Of a DNA stretch of 64,000 bases, positions 27,127 to 36,468 are shown one piece after another. Position numbers and translations under genes: made by a program. Source of the stretch: Bacteroidota bacterium (lineage in GTDB: Bacteria; Bacteroidota; Bacteroidia; Bacteroidales; F082). The notes below the pieces were generated by a model. It did not search any database and was not told the DNA's origin. It was given only the letters and a program-made list of their open reading frames with translations. The stretch lies in the NCBI GenBank assembly GCA_009773165.1, contig WOUZ01000010.1, positions 1 to 64,000 on the forward strand, given 5' to 3'. How positions within the stretch are numbered: the first letter of the stretch is position 1; each line of letters begins with the position of its first letter.

Positions 27127-28341
27127 ATGAGAATTCTGATAGTAAGTCAATATTTTTGGCCTGAAAATTTCAAAATCAATGATTTGGCTGTGGCCCTTAA
27201 AACTCGTGGTTATGAAGTTGTTATTTTAACCGGTAAGCCAAATTATCCCCAAGGTAAGTTTTTTAAAGGCTATGGTTTTTTTAGCCCTCATAAAGAAAGT
27301 TACAAAGGCATCGATGTTTATCGGGTTCCCTTATTTCCTCGCGGCAATGGAAGCGGGATAAGGCTTCTCTTAAATTATTTATCTTTCGTGTTTTTCGGTT
27401 CTTTTTTTATCCTTTTTCATCGTAAAAAATACGATCTGAGTATAACATATGCAATATCGCCAATAACGCAGGTATTCCCTGCTTTGGTTCATAAAATGTT
27501 TTTTCATAGTAAGGTATATATTTGGTTACAGGATTTATGGCCCGAAAGTGTTGTTGCAGCTGGTAAAGTCAACTCTGGTTTTGCAATGTATTTGTTGAAT
27601 AAAATGGTTAGAAGTATATACAAAAACTGCGATAAAGTATTGGTTCAGTCCGAAGCTTTTACCGAAAGTGTAATTAATAAGGGAATGAAAGAATCAAATA
27701 TTCATTACATACCCAATTGGGCTGAGGATGTTTTTACATCTTCGGTAGTTTTAGCTGACCCAGCTAAGTTTCATCTTCCAGATGGATTCAAAATAGTTTT
27801 TGCAGGTAATATTGGAGAAGCTCAGGATTTTGAATCATTGATAAAAGCCGCCTCGCTCACAAAAGATTATCCTGATATAAAGTGGGTTTTTGTTGGCAAC
27901 GGTCGAAAAAAACATTGGGTTCAGGAACAAATTAAATTACAGAAGTTGGAAACAACAGTCTTTCTGCCAGGATCCTTCCCCTTGGAGGATATGCCTACAT
28001 TATATGCACAGGCTGATATTTTACTCATTAGCCTGAAAGACAAAGATATTTTTTCCTTGACAATCCCTGTTAAACTTCAACCATACATGGCATCAGGAAA
28101 ACCTATTGCAGGAATGCTAAATGGTGTTGGTGCAGAATTGATTAACAAGGCAAATTGTGGATTTGCCTGTCCCGCTGGTGATTATGTCTCATTATCCGGC
28201 TTGGTAATTAAGGCATACCAAATGAATCAGAAATTACTTTTAGAATTAGGACTAAATGGGAAAAATTATCACGACAAAAATTTTCAAAAGGAGTTGATTC
28301 TTAATAATCTTACTTCGTTAATTGATGCCTCTGCCAACTAA
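27127..28341 (+). CDS. WbuB-like family 4 glycosyltransferase (L-FucNAc/L-QuiNAc transferase candidate)
   Basis: The 404-residue GT-B protein begins MRILIVSQYFWPENFKINDL and contains KPNYPQGKFFKGY, WLQDLWPESV and a C-terminal QADILLISLKDKDIFSLTIP with KLQPYMASGKP. This matches WbuB-type transferases that add L-FucNAc or a related sugar in O-antigen synthesis and are usually encoded next to the CapE-CapF-CapG set, as here. It probably transfers the sugar made by the three preceding genes. A decayed epimerase gene begins within its last codons. Confidence 0.9.
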   Translation: MRILIVSQYFWPENFKINDLAVALKTRGYEVVILTGKPNYPQGKFFKGYGFFSPHKESYKGIDVYRVPLFPRGNGSGIRLLLNYLSFVFFGSFFILFHRKKYDLSITYAISPITQVFPALVHKMFFHSKVYIWLQDLWPESVVAAGKVNSGFAMYLLNKMVRSIYKNCDKVLVQSEAFTESVINKGMKESNIHYIPNWAEDVFTSSVVLADPAKFHLPDGFKIVFAGNIGEAQDFESLIKAASLTKDYPDIKWVFVGNGRKKHWVQEQIKLQKLETTVFLPGSFPLEDMPTLYAQADILLISLKDKDIFSLTIPVKLQPYMASGKPIAGMLNGVGAELINKANCGFACPAGDYVSLSGLVIKAYQMNQKLLLELGLNGKNYHDKNFQKELILNNLTSLIDASAN

Positions 28342-28600
28342 TATACTAACTACCGGTTCATCTGGATTCGTTAAGCCAAATCTCTGCAATGCGCTGAATA
28401 GTGATGTTGAGCTAAAGGAATTGAACTGAGAAAGTAGAAATTTTAGTAAATTGGTTTTTTAATACATGAGCGATTGATCAGATTCCGGAAACAGATGCAA
28501 TAGCTTATCTTGCTTTTTAAATTCGTGACTCTCCCATTACAGCACAGTAAAAGGATTTTTTGATGGTGTCAGGCTTACAAAACAGTTTATCCTGTTGCCT
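28325..28600 (+). pseudogene. decayed copy of the sugar epimerase found intact at 29778
   Basis: Starting at ATG 28325, inside the end of the WbuB-like gene, a frame reads NILTTGSSGFVKPNL, then stops at 28427-28429. The intact gene reads ILLTGSSGFVGTNL. Further along, IPETDAIAYLA (about 28476-28508) matches LPEVDVIIHLA. The 14-nt string GGCTTACAAAACAG at 28572-28585 is identical to 30025-30038 of the intact gene in the equivalent position. Order and spacing agree, so this is the 5' third of a paralogue broken by stops and frameshifts. In many Bacteroidota loci such an epimerase directly follows the WbuB gene, so this may be the original gene. Confidence 0.85.
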
Positions 28601-29220
28601 CCAATTTAGAATTGATGTTGCTTTCTTTTGAAATCCAAGTATAATAAGCTATTATTTCATTAAGGTATGTTTCATCGGATGGTTAGTAACCAGAACTTTA
28701 CTAGCTTCATCACAATTATAAAATAGATGAGAAGTGTTTTTCCCAATATTAAATAGTATTAGGGATATTTTTGTGATAATCATTTTATACGCCTCTAAGA
28801 ACGAAAATGCTAAGACTAAAAAACTATAAAACCTAATGTTTACAAAAGCAAATCTCATGTCCATGATTTTTAATCGGAATATAAGTGAAACCACAACTAC
28901 TGCTCTTTCTTGAAAATACAGACTCATGTTAGCCCCCTGAAAATATTGCCATTTTGTACGTTAAAATTTTGTTTGGATAGCTTTATTTTTGCAATGTTAA
29001 TTGATTTGAAAATGAAAATGCGAAAAATCAGTAAAGTTTGTTTAGTAAGGTGAAAAATATATGCTCTTGCTTCTGACAGATTTTTAAAATACTGATGATG
29101 ATTAAATTGTAAGCCGCAAATTATTTAAAATCAAATGATTAAGTCAATTAGAGTGAACTAAAATGAGACCCTCTGAATCCATAATTTATGGATTTTATGG
29201 TCCATAAAAAACCAATTAAA
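28601..29220. other. scarred intergenic stretch, no gene recognised
   Basis: No coding sequence is supported. A 91-codon reverse frame at 28652-28927 looks hydrophobic but has no recognisable family and lies in DNA that elsewhere shows decay. The remaining 3' part of the broken epimerase could not be followed beyond about 28600. Confidence 0.4.
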
Positions 29221-29481
29221 ATGAGCAACGAACGCGAAAAAAACGGACAATTTGCTAAAGGCCACCCGGGATTTAAACCGGTAGGAGCGGCTAAACGAAA
29301 ATCTAACCATGAACTGGAACGACTAAAAGAAATATTTGACACCCTGTCACTGAATCTGGAAAACTACCAGCCAAATATTGGTTATTTGAGCATCGTCGAA
29401 TTGATGATGAAAATTACAAAAATTACGATGCAGGATAAAAAAAAGAGGAAGAAAAAACCTCAACCTAATACTCAACCTTAA
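29221..29481 (+). CDS. small basic protein with DUF5681-like N-terminus
   Basis: The 86-residue protein starts MSNEREKNGQFAKGHPGFK and continues VGAAKRKS, a pattern like the KGxPGxxPxGAxK box found at the N-terminus of DUF5681 and some phage small-terminase-like proteins. The middle is helical and the C-terminus is lysine- and proline-rich. I prefer ATG 29221 over an upstream in-frame start. The last codons and the 8 nt before the next ATG form hexamer-like repeats (CCTCAA, CCTAAT, ACTCAA, CCTTAA, TCTAAA). It may be a mobile-element remnant. Confidence 0.5.
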   Translation: MSNEREKNGQFAKGHPGFKPVGAAKRKSNHELERLKEIFDTLSLNLENYQPNIGYLSIVELMMKITKITMQDKKKRKKKPQPNTQP

Positions 29482-29489
29482 TCTAAACC

Positions 29490-29762
29490 ATGTACAGTTC
29501 CTTCACCGAAATGCCGCTTTGGCAAAAAGCACATAAACTATCAATTGATATAGTTCATTTGACCACGGAAATGCCATGCCCTGAAGGTTTTGGCAGGCGG
29601 TCAAAGAAAGACAAAGCAAATTTTTATGTCATTTCAAGAAGATCTGCCTATGAAACTCAGAATCATCTGCTTTACGGCAATCAGGTTGGATAATTCGAAG
29701 ATCATCTCGTGAAACAATATTTCAAAGAATATTCTGACATAAATTTTCAAATTTTCAAATAA
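29490..29762 (+). pseudogene. broken four-helix-bundle (S23/IVP-family) gene
   Basis: The frame starts MYSSFTEMPLWQKAHKLSID, the family N-terminus, but jumps from TTEMP almost directly to EGFGRRSKKDKANFY. About 25 residues that normally lie between (the GLTxQLRRAxxSI...NIAE segment) are missing. A TAA at 29691-29693 then interrupts VG*FEDHLVKQYF, where the family has a tyrosine. Translation past it runs to a second stop at 29760. It is thus a deletion- and nonsense-inactivated relative of the intact gene at 11380, though from a different subgroup. Confidence 0.85.
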
Positions 29763-29777
29763 ACCATTCAACCTCCA

Positions 29778-30704
29778 ATGAAAAAAATACTACTCACTGG
29801 CAGCTCTGGTTTTGTTGGAACGAATCTTTCGGAGGCTTTCAAAGATGATTTTACATTGTTTGGATTAGATGTCTTTAATAATGGAAAAATTGATAAGGAT
29901 TCTTTTCTTACTTGGGATGAGCTGGAATTATTGCCGGAAGTGGATGTCATAATTCATCTCGCCGGCAAAGCTCATGATACCTCAAGTAAAGCCCTGGAAA
30001 AGGAATATTTTGATGTGAATGTCGGGCTTACAAAACAGATTTATGATCACTTTTTAAAATCCTCCGCTCAAAAATTTATCTTTTTCAGTTCTGTAAAAGC
30101 TGCTGCCGACACAGTCAAAGGTGATCAGCTTTATGAAGATGATGAACCCAATCCTTTAACTCCTTACGGTAAATCAAAGCTGGAAGCAGAATCATACATC
30201 CAATCTTATCCGCTTCCCAAAAACAAAGAAGTTTATATCTTACGACCTGCAATGATTCATGGCCCTGGAAATAAGGGTAATTTAAATCTTTTGTACAACT
30301 TGGTAAAAAAGGGAATCCCCTGGCCTCTGGGAGCATTTAATAACAAGCGTTCTTTCGCTTCTATTGATAATGTAGTTTTCATTTTAAAAGAGTTGCTATC
30401 TAAGAATATTCCATCAGGCATTTACCAAATTGCTGATGATCTGCCAATTTCAACCAATGAACTCATTCAACTTATGTCGGAAGTGTTGGGTAAGAAAACC
30501 CGGATTTGGAATATCCCTACTTCTGTTATTCACTCAATTTCTGCTCTTGGCGATTGGCTTCATTTACCCTTGAATAGTGAGCGCTTGAAGAAACTAACTG
30601 AGACATATATCGTTTCAAATATGAAAATTAAAAAGGTTCTAACTGTTGATTCGTTACCAACCAATATGCGTGAGGGCCTCATAAAAACATTGAAAAGCTT
30701 TTAG
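29778..30704 (+). CDS. NAD-dependent sugar epimerase/dehydratase partnered with WecA-like transferase
   Basis: The 308-residue extended SDR has GSSGFVG (8-14), the serine region FFSSVKAAAD (102-111) and YxxxK at Y130/K134 (PYGKSK). It is GalE-like in sequence. In many O-antigen loci such an epimerase sits directly before the WbpL/WecA-type transferase and provides its donor, for example by C4 epimerisation of a UDP-HexNAc. Here only 1 bp separates the two genes, supporting that role. A decayed paralogue lies 1.2 kb upstream. Confidence 0.9.
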   Translation: MKKILLTGSSGFVGTNLSEAFKDDFTLFGLDVFNNGKIDKDSFLTWDELELLPEVDVIIHLAGKAHDTSSKALEKEYFDVNVGLTKQIYDHFLKSSAQKFIFFSSVKAAADTVKGDQLYEDDEPNPLTPYGKSKLEAESYIQSYPLPKNKEVYILRPAMIHGPGNKGNLNLLYNLVKKGIPWPLGAFNNKRSFASIDNVVFILKELLSKNIPSGIYQIADDLPISTNELIQLMSEVLGKKTRIWNIPTSVIHSISALGDWLHLPLNSERLKKLTETYIVSNMKIKKVLTVDSLPTNMREGLIKTLKSF

Positions 30705-30705
30705 C

Positions 30706-31707
30706 ATGATAGTACACTACATCATTTATTTTCTGGTTTTGTTTATTTCAATGTTGATTTATTTTAGGATTGCTCAACACTATGATATTGTTGATTATCC
30801 GGTGAACCGTAGCTCACATGACCTGCCTACAATACGGGGGGGTGGGATTATTTTTACAATTAGTGGATTGCTGTGGTTCTGGCACAGCGGTTTTGCTTCA
30901 CCTTATGCAATCACAGGTCTGCTATTGATAAGTCTCATTAGCTTTATGGATGATATCAGAAGTTTGTCTGGAAGTGTCAGAATTATTGTTCACTTTGTGT
31001 CCATTGCACTTTTGTTGTCCGACTTTTTTTACCCGATACACTGGTATTTGATTTTGGCATCGTTTGTACTTATCGTCGCATGGATCAATGCTTTTAATTT
31101 TATGGATGGCATCAACGGGATAACCGCATTTTATACGCTTGTTTCGTTGGGATCGATAAGCCTTTTAAACAATGCATCCCGATTGTTGTCACCTTTTTTT
31201 GGGCAGGATTTTCCCGAAAACTGGGAATCTTTCTTGCCTGGAAGCCTTGTAGGTATTATTTTTTTAGGGGTTGCTGTTTTTGCTTTTTTCAATGCTAGGA
31301 AGAAAGCCCGAACTTTTGCAGGTGATGTTGGAAGTGTTTCGATGGCCTTTCTATTGTCATGGATGATGCTCAGTCTGATGGAAAGCACACATTCGCCTTT
31401 CTGGGTGTTGTTTTTTTCTGTTTATGGTATAGATGCCCTTTTAACTATTTTAATTCGAATAAAAAGGAAAGAAAACATCTTTATACCTCATCGTTTACAT
31501 TTATACCAGCTGCTGGCAAACGAAAAGAAATGGCCACATTTAAAGGTTGCTTTTATCTATGCGTTTATACAACTACTGATAAATTTAACCACTATCATTC
31601 TTTATTTCAAAGGTCATCTCAACTGGCCAACATTCATATCAATAATTTCACTGATGATTACAGGGTATCTCGCAGTAAGACAGCGGATTGTTCTTTCTCA
31701 GGTCTAA
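30706..31707 (+). CDS. WecA/WbpL-type polyprenyl-phosphate sugar-1-phosphate transferase
   Basis: The 333-residue membrane protein of the MraY/WecA superfamily has about ten or eleven helices. It has TIRGGGI (42-48), FMDD (80-83), NAFNFMDGING (128-138), FAGDVGS (204-210) and HRLHLYQ near 264. It transfers a HexNAc-1-phosphate or 6-deoxy-HexNAc-1-phosphate from UDP-sugar to undecaprenyl phosphate, starting glycan assembly. The epimerase immediately upstream and the deoxy-HexNAc genes suggest its donor. It ends 60 bp from the convergent ligase gene. Confidence 0.93.
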   Translation: MIVHYIIYFLVLFISMLIYFRIAQHYDIVDYPVNRSSHDLPTIRGGGIIFTISGLLWFWHSGFASPYAITGLLLISLISFMDDIRSLSGSVRIIVHFVSIALLLSDFFYPIHWYLILASFVLIVAWINAFNFMDGINGITAFYTLVSLGSISLLNNASRLLSPFFGQDFPENWESFLPGSLVGIIFLGVAVFAFFNARKKARTFAGDVGSVSMAFLLSWMMLSLMESTHSPFWVLFFSVYGIDALLTILIRIKRKENIFIPHRLHLYQLLANEKKWPHLKVAFIYAFIQLLINLTTIILYFKGHLNWPTFISIISLMITGYLAVRQRIVLSQV

Positions 31708-31766
31708 AGCGATTGCTTTTCAAAAATCAGGCATAGGAAGTCCCTTTTCTATGCATTCCCCCTTAC

Positions 31767-34247
31767 TCATTTATTTTTGCAGAAGACATTGTAATTTGAT
31801 TTCCCATTTGGGTCTCCAAGTTTCATGGATGCTTCATAGTCTTTACATGCTTTTTCAGTTTCTCCTATAGCAGTATAGGATATTCCTCTTAAATTAAGCA
31901 ATTGCCCATCCGGTTCTTTTACACCGAGATAGCTGCTAGCCCTCTCAATACTAGTGTTATACTCTTTTAGCTGATAGTAAGAGTATGATATCATCCTCGA
32001 CCCGTTTAAATCAAGCGGAACAAGCTTAAGATAGTACTCAAAGGCTCTGGCGGCCTCCCGGTGTTGCCCCTTATTAAAGAATTCCATTGCCTTATTAAAA
32101 TAATCAGAATAAGGCTCAACATTTTTTTTATAATGCAGGTAATTTTCTTGCTGATTGATAAGGCTATCATTGGGCATGTATGTAAGCGCCTCCTTAATTA
32201 TTGAATATGCTTTGTCGATCTCTCCGATACGGCTGTAAAATCCTGAACTAAAAAGCCATGCGTTTGCCTCACCTTTTTCATTCTCAAGAAAATGATCAAT
32301 GTATGCCGGGATCTCACTGTCTCTTTTTTTCTGCTCAAGGGTAGTTAGTAATATGTGGAGGTTTCGGAAATAGTTTGGCTTTAATAAGTGGGCCTTCTCC
32401 GAGAAATATAAAGCACTATCTAAATTGCCTACACTGCTGTAAGCCAGGGCCATAAAGAATTCTTTTCTTGCATCATACGGATTGCTCATATCCTCTTTTA
32501 AAAGAGTGATAGTTTCTTTGAATTTTTTCTCTTCTAAAAGGTAGCGGGCAGAGATCGCCGGAATCGACTCTCCCCAAATGCTAATTTCAGGAATATAAGG
32601 AAACTTGCCAACAAATTTTGTGGACGACTCTCTAAGTGACCCTGCCATTATTTCTTGATATACAATTCGCTGTAATTTTATAGACTGAAAATTTAAGTAC
32701 AAAGTATAACTAATACCGACCATCAATAAAATTACCATTAGTGAAATGGAAGCGGAAATACTTTGTGATTTCAAAATACCCTGAGTATCTTTTGTGATCA
32801 TTTTATTCATCATAACTACATCGATGTTCTCTTCTATCTGACTTTGAGCTTTTTGGTAGGTGGCTGAAGCGATACCTGAGGAAACAAAGAGGATGAATAA
32901 GATAAGAATTTCAGGCCTGTCGGCTGGGAAATTAAAAAAAGCATCTACTGCATAAAAACCCATCCCAACTGTTGAAAGAAATAAAGCTTGAAATAAGTGA
33001 CTATGTGGATCAAACTTAATACGATATTGCCGGATTAAATTCCAAAGCCCAAAAATGAAGATAAAAAGGAAGAATAATCCTCCAATAATCCCTGCTTCCA
33101 CAGTGTTTTCAATAAAATCATTATGAGCTTTATATAAGTAGATAAAACCTGCATTTACTTGATTTTCATGTTTTAAGATGGCAATCTTCCAATTGCCACT
33201 ACCAACACCAAACAGAGGTTTTTCTTTTATTAATTCAAAAGACCATCTCCAGGCATTGAGTCTCAAGCCTGTTGATTTGTCATATTCACTAATACTTGCA
33301 ACTTGAGCAGCAACGCCTTGCGAGAATCTATCATCCGACTTAGGATATAAGTTCTGTTGAATAAATGAAAAAAACATATATGCTATAACAATTGCAACAA
33401 TATAATAAGCTGCTGTAATTAATAGAGGTTTTTCTTTTTTCTTGAAATAGTTAAAAAGGACAAAGGCTAAGAAAACCAGGGATAAAACGAATAATCCTAA
33501 GTAAAATGCACGGGTTGCCATGAAAAATGTTGCTAGAACTGCTGCGGTAAGAGTGAACCAGCCTAGACGTTTTAGCCAATCTTTTTCAAAAAGGAGCAAC
33601 CAGATTGCAAAAGGAATTTTCACAAAAATCGAAGAAGCAAGGATGTTTTTGTTCGAATAAACAGTTTTTATGTCAGCAATTGAGGCTATATCACCATTCA
33701 CAAACTTATTTATAAAATAGAAAACAGAGACTGCATCAAAAATTAATAATCCGGTCATGATAATGATGACTGGTTTAATGAGTCGTAAATTATGAAGAAA
33801 AATAACGGAGACTATGTAGGTTGCTGAAAATACTGTAAAAAGCTTTGAAAACTGTAAAACAGATTCTTTAAGATTAATTGCTTGTGTAAAAGAAAGAAGC
33901 GACATTATCAAAAAACCTGAGTATGCTAAACCTATATTGGTTTTAAAAAATTTTAAATAAGATGCAGGTTTGCTTTGCAGTTCTTTATTTGTCAATAAAA
34001 AAATAAATGCCGCAAGGTTAACAAATGAAAGTGTCATAAACTTTGGCGCATTAGTATCCAAAGCCATCCAATTGGGCGTAAATGTTGTTATCAGAATATA
34101 GGCCAGGAGTATCAGCAAATATGGCAGCTCTGAAGCCTTGATGAGAGGATTTGATAAGGCCTTGGCGTTGTCATTTTTACTCTTTAAAGGTTCAGTTTTT
34201 TTAATTATAGTTATTGGTTTCTTACTGGAATATTCTTTTTTACTCAT
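31767..34247 (-). CDS. O-antigen ligase/polymerase-like membrane protein with C-terminal TPR domain
   Basis: The protein of about 826 residues has some twelve hydrophobic helices in the first 500. It contains the WaaL/Wzy_C landmark YKAHNDFIENTVEAGIIGG near 370-390, with the conserved histidine in a periplasmic loop. The C-terminal third (about 540-828) is a run of tetratricopeptide repeats (for example FFMALAYSSVGNLDSALYF). WaaL-type proteins join undecaprenyl-linked O-antigen to lipid A core. Because the locus has Wzm/Wzt, a ligase role fits better than Wzy polymerase. ATG 34247 is preferred to the TTG six bases upstream. It is transcribed against the rest of the locus. Confidence 0.87.
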   Translation of the reverse strand: MSKKEYSSKKPITIIKKTEPLKSKNDNAKALSNPLIKASELPYLLILLAYILITTFTPNWMALDTNAPKFMTLSFVNLAAFIFLLTNKELQSKPASYLKFFKTNIGLAYSGFLIMSLLSFTQAINLKESVLQFSKLFTVFSATYIVSVIFLHNLRLIKPVIIIMTGLLIFDAVSVFYFINKFVNGDIASIADIKTVYSNKNILASSIFVKIPFAIWLLLFEKDWLKRLGWFTLTAAVLATFFMATRAFYLGLFVLSLVFLAFVLFNYFKKKEKPLLITAAYYIVAIVIAYMFFSFIQQNLYPKSDDRFSQGVAAQVASISEYDKSTGLRLNAWRWSFELIKEKPLFGVGSGNWKIAILKHENQVNAGFIYLYKAHNDFIENTVEAGIIGGLFFLFIFIFGLWNLIRQYRIKFDPHSHLFQALFLSTVGMGFYAVDAFFNFPADRPEILILFILFVSSGIASATYQKAQSQIEENIDVVMMNKMITKDTQGILKSQSISASISLMVILLMVGISYTLYLNFQSIKLQRIVYQEIMAGSLRESSTKFVGKFPYIPEISIWGESIPAISARYLLEEKKFKETITLLKEDMSNPYDARKEFFMALAYSSVGNLDSALYFSEKAHLLKPNYFRNLHILLTTLEQKKRDSEIPAYIDHFLENEKGEANAWLFSSGFYSRIGEIDKAYSIIKEALTYMPNDSLINQQENYLHYKKNVEPYSDYFNKAMEFFNKGQHREAARAFEYYLKLVPLDLNGSRMISYSYYQLKEYNTSIERASSYLGVKEPDGQLLNLRGISYTAIGETEKACKDYEASMKLGDPNGKSNYNVFCKNK

Positions 34248-34447
34248 TTTCAATAGTTTTTGTTGATAGTGAGTTAAATGGATTCATGTAAAAAATAGAG
34301 ATGGAATGCACTAACACGCTATTTTATCGATTTTGTTTTTGGTCAAAAATAAATTTTGTGTCAGCAAAGATAAACAAATTGTAATTTTAACCTTTCAATT
34401 TAGCGTTTGATTTACTAGATCAGAATCTAAGTAACTTATAAATTAAC

Positions 34448-36376
34448 ATGAAACAATACCTAAGGAATTATTTGACAAAGCTCTATGAAATGTATTCGTT
34501 TCGATTTTTGCCTCGTTGGTTGGTACTGCTTTTTGATTTGGCAGTAATCTTTTTTACTTTTTACACTGCATATGCGATTCGTTTAAATTTTCAACTGGAA
34601 AGCTTAAACGTTGATAAAGAAACACCTCAGGCTATTTTTGTAACACTTGTTTACCTAGCTTCATTTCAGTGGTATAGATCCTATTCTGGGATTATTCGTC
34701 ATACTGGTCTTAACGATGCCTATCGTATTTTTCAGGCCACAGCCACAGCATTTGTGATCCTTTTTATTATTGGATTAATTGCGCGTTCTGGCCTTATCAC
34801 TGTCCCCTGGACAAATTCTTTCGCAGCTTTACTAATACATTTTTTACTTTCATATTTTATTCTGATGGGTTTCAGAATAGTCGTCAAAACGGTCTTTTCA
34901 AGGTTAATTAGGTCTCCGAGAGAACATCGTCAAAACGTAATTATTTATGGTGCAGGATCTGCAGGAATTATAACCCGTAATGCTTTGGTATCCGATCCGC
35001 GCACAAAATATGATATTATCGCTTTTGCGGATGACAATCCCAACAAAGCAAATAAGATGATCGAAGGTGTACCAGTAATGTTGCCTTTAGAAGTCCTGAA
35101 TGTAGATTTTATTCGCAAAAATGAAGTTGGGATGCTGATCATTGCTTTACAAAAGATTGAACCGGTGCGAAAAGCTGAAATCATCGAATTGGCTATCGAA
35201 TATGGTTTGGAGGTGAAAGACATCCCCCCAATCGAAAGCTGGATCAATGGCCAGTTGAATTCAACTCAGTTGCGGGAGGTTCGTATTGAACAACTTCTTG
35301 AAAGGGAGCAAATTAGTTTGGATAAGGATCATATTATAAAAGAGGTTTTTGGCAAAATAATAATGGTTACAGGAGCTGCAGGATCCATCGGAAGTGAAAT
35401 AGTGCGACAACTGTTATCTTATCAGCCTTCCAGACTTTTGATGGTAGATCAGGCTGAATCAGCACTCTTTGATCTGATGTTTGACCTAAATGCAAACAAA
35501 GAACATAAAAAGCACGTATCACTGGCATATCCAATTATAGCTGATGTAAATGACTTTGTAAGGATGAAGCGCCTTTTTGAATTGTATAAACCTGAGATCG
35601 TTTTTCATGCTTCAGCATACAAGCACGTGCCTTTGATGGAAGAAAATCCTTATGAGGCAATACTTGTAAATATTTTTGGAACTAAAACTGTCGCGGATCT
35701 TTCCTTGGAGTATGGAGTTCGGAAGTTTGTTATGGTAAGCACCGACAAAGCTGTTAATCCTACAAATGTTATGGGTGCTACCAAACGAATTGCTGAAATT
35801 TATACACAGTCTCTCTCCAATGACTCTACACATTTCATTACAACCCGTTTTGGTAATGTGCTGGGATCCAGTGGGTCTGTAATACCGATTTTTAGAAAGC
35901 AAATAGAACAGGGAGGCCCAATCACTCTAACACATAAAGATATTATCCGTTATTTCATGACAATACCCGAAGCATGTAATCTGGTGCTCGAAGCTGGAGT
36001 GATGGGAAATGGCGGAGAGATTCTGGTCTTTGACATGGGTAAACCGGTGAAAATTTATGACCTAGCAAAGAAAATGATACGCCTTTCGGGCTTTGAACCA
36101 GAAAAGGATATCAAAATAGTTGAAACAGGTCTGAGACCAGGCGAAAAGCTCTTTGAGGAGTTGCTAACAGCTCATGAAAATACAATCCCAACCCATCACC
36201 CAAAAATTTTGAGGGCTAGAATTCAAAAGCTGGATAAGTCCATTACTGATCAGTTTATTCAAGAAATGCAACTATTATTAAAAGATGGAACAGATATGGA
36301 TTTGGTGATGAAAATGAAAGATTTTTTACCAGAATATATCAGCAGCAATTCAAAATATGTAAAACTTGATAAGTAA
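34448..36376 (+). CDS. membrane-bound NDP-sugar 4,6-dehydratase (WbpM/CapD family)
   Basis: The 642-residue protein has four N-terminal membrane helices (about 20-150), a CoA-binding-like Rossmann domain (about 160-260) and a catalytic SDR domain. That domain has GAAGSIG (309-315), STDK (431-434) and M442/K446 in NVMGATK. Methionine in place of the usual tyrosine is typical of WbpM. These enzymes dehydrate UDP-GlcNAc or a related sugar to the 4-keto-6-deoxy form. It supplies QuiNAc/FucNAc-type precursors, possibly for the WecA-like transferase with its epimerase. A possible promoter with TTTG and an imperfect AAATTTTG box lies near 34332-34358. Confidence 0.94.
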   Translation: MKQYLRNYLTKLYEMYSFRFLPRWLVLLFDLAVIFFTFYTAYAIRLNFQLESLNVDKETPQAIFVTLVYLASFQWYRSYSGIIRHTGLNDAYRIFQATATAFVILFIIGLIARSGLITVPWTNSFAALLIHFLLSYFILMGFRIVVKTVFSRLIRSPREHRQNVIIYGAGSAGIITRNALVSDPRTKYDIIAFADDNPNKANKMIEGVPVMLPLEVLNVDFIRKNEVGMLIIALQKIEPVRKAEIIELAIEYGLEVKDIPPIESWINGQLNSTQLREVRIEQLLEREQISLDKDHIIKEVFGKIIMVTGAAGSIGSEIVRQLLSYQPSRLLMVDQAESALFDLMFDLNANKEHKKHVSLAYPIIADVNDFVRMKRLFELYKPEIVFHASAYKHVPLMEENPYEAILVNIFGTKTVADLSLEYGVRKFVMVSTDKAVNPTNVMGATKRIAEIYTQSLSNDSTHFITTRFGNVLGSSGSVIPIFRKQIEQGGPITLTHKDIIRYFMTIPEACNLVLEAGVMGNGGEILVFDMGKPVKIYDLAKKMIRLSGFEPEKDIKIVETGLRPGEKLFEELLTAHENTIPTHHPKILRARIQKLDKSITDQFIQEMQLLLKDGTDMDLVMKMKDFLPEYISSNSKYVKLDK

Positions 36377-36468
36377 TTATTTTCTATTAAATATCTTAAT
36401 ATCAGTACGATAAATCATGAATTTGTTTATTGACACTAAGATAGAAATTGAACTAACGCTTGCTTTTT

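Noticed and set aside
28652-28927. Reverse-strand 91-codon hydrophobic frame
   Set aside because: Lies in scarred DNA, has no recognised family and no plausible upstream signal.
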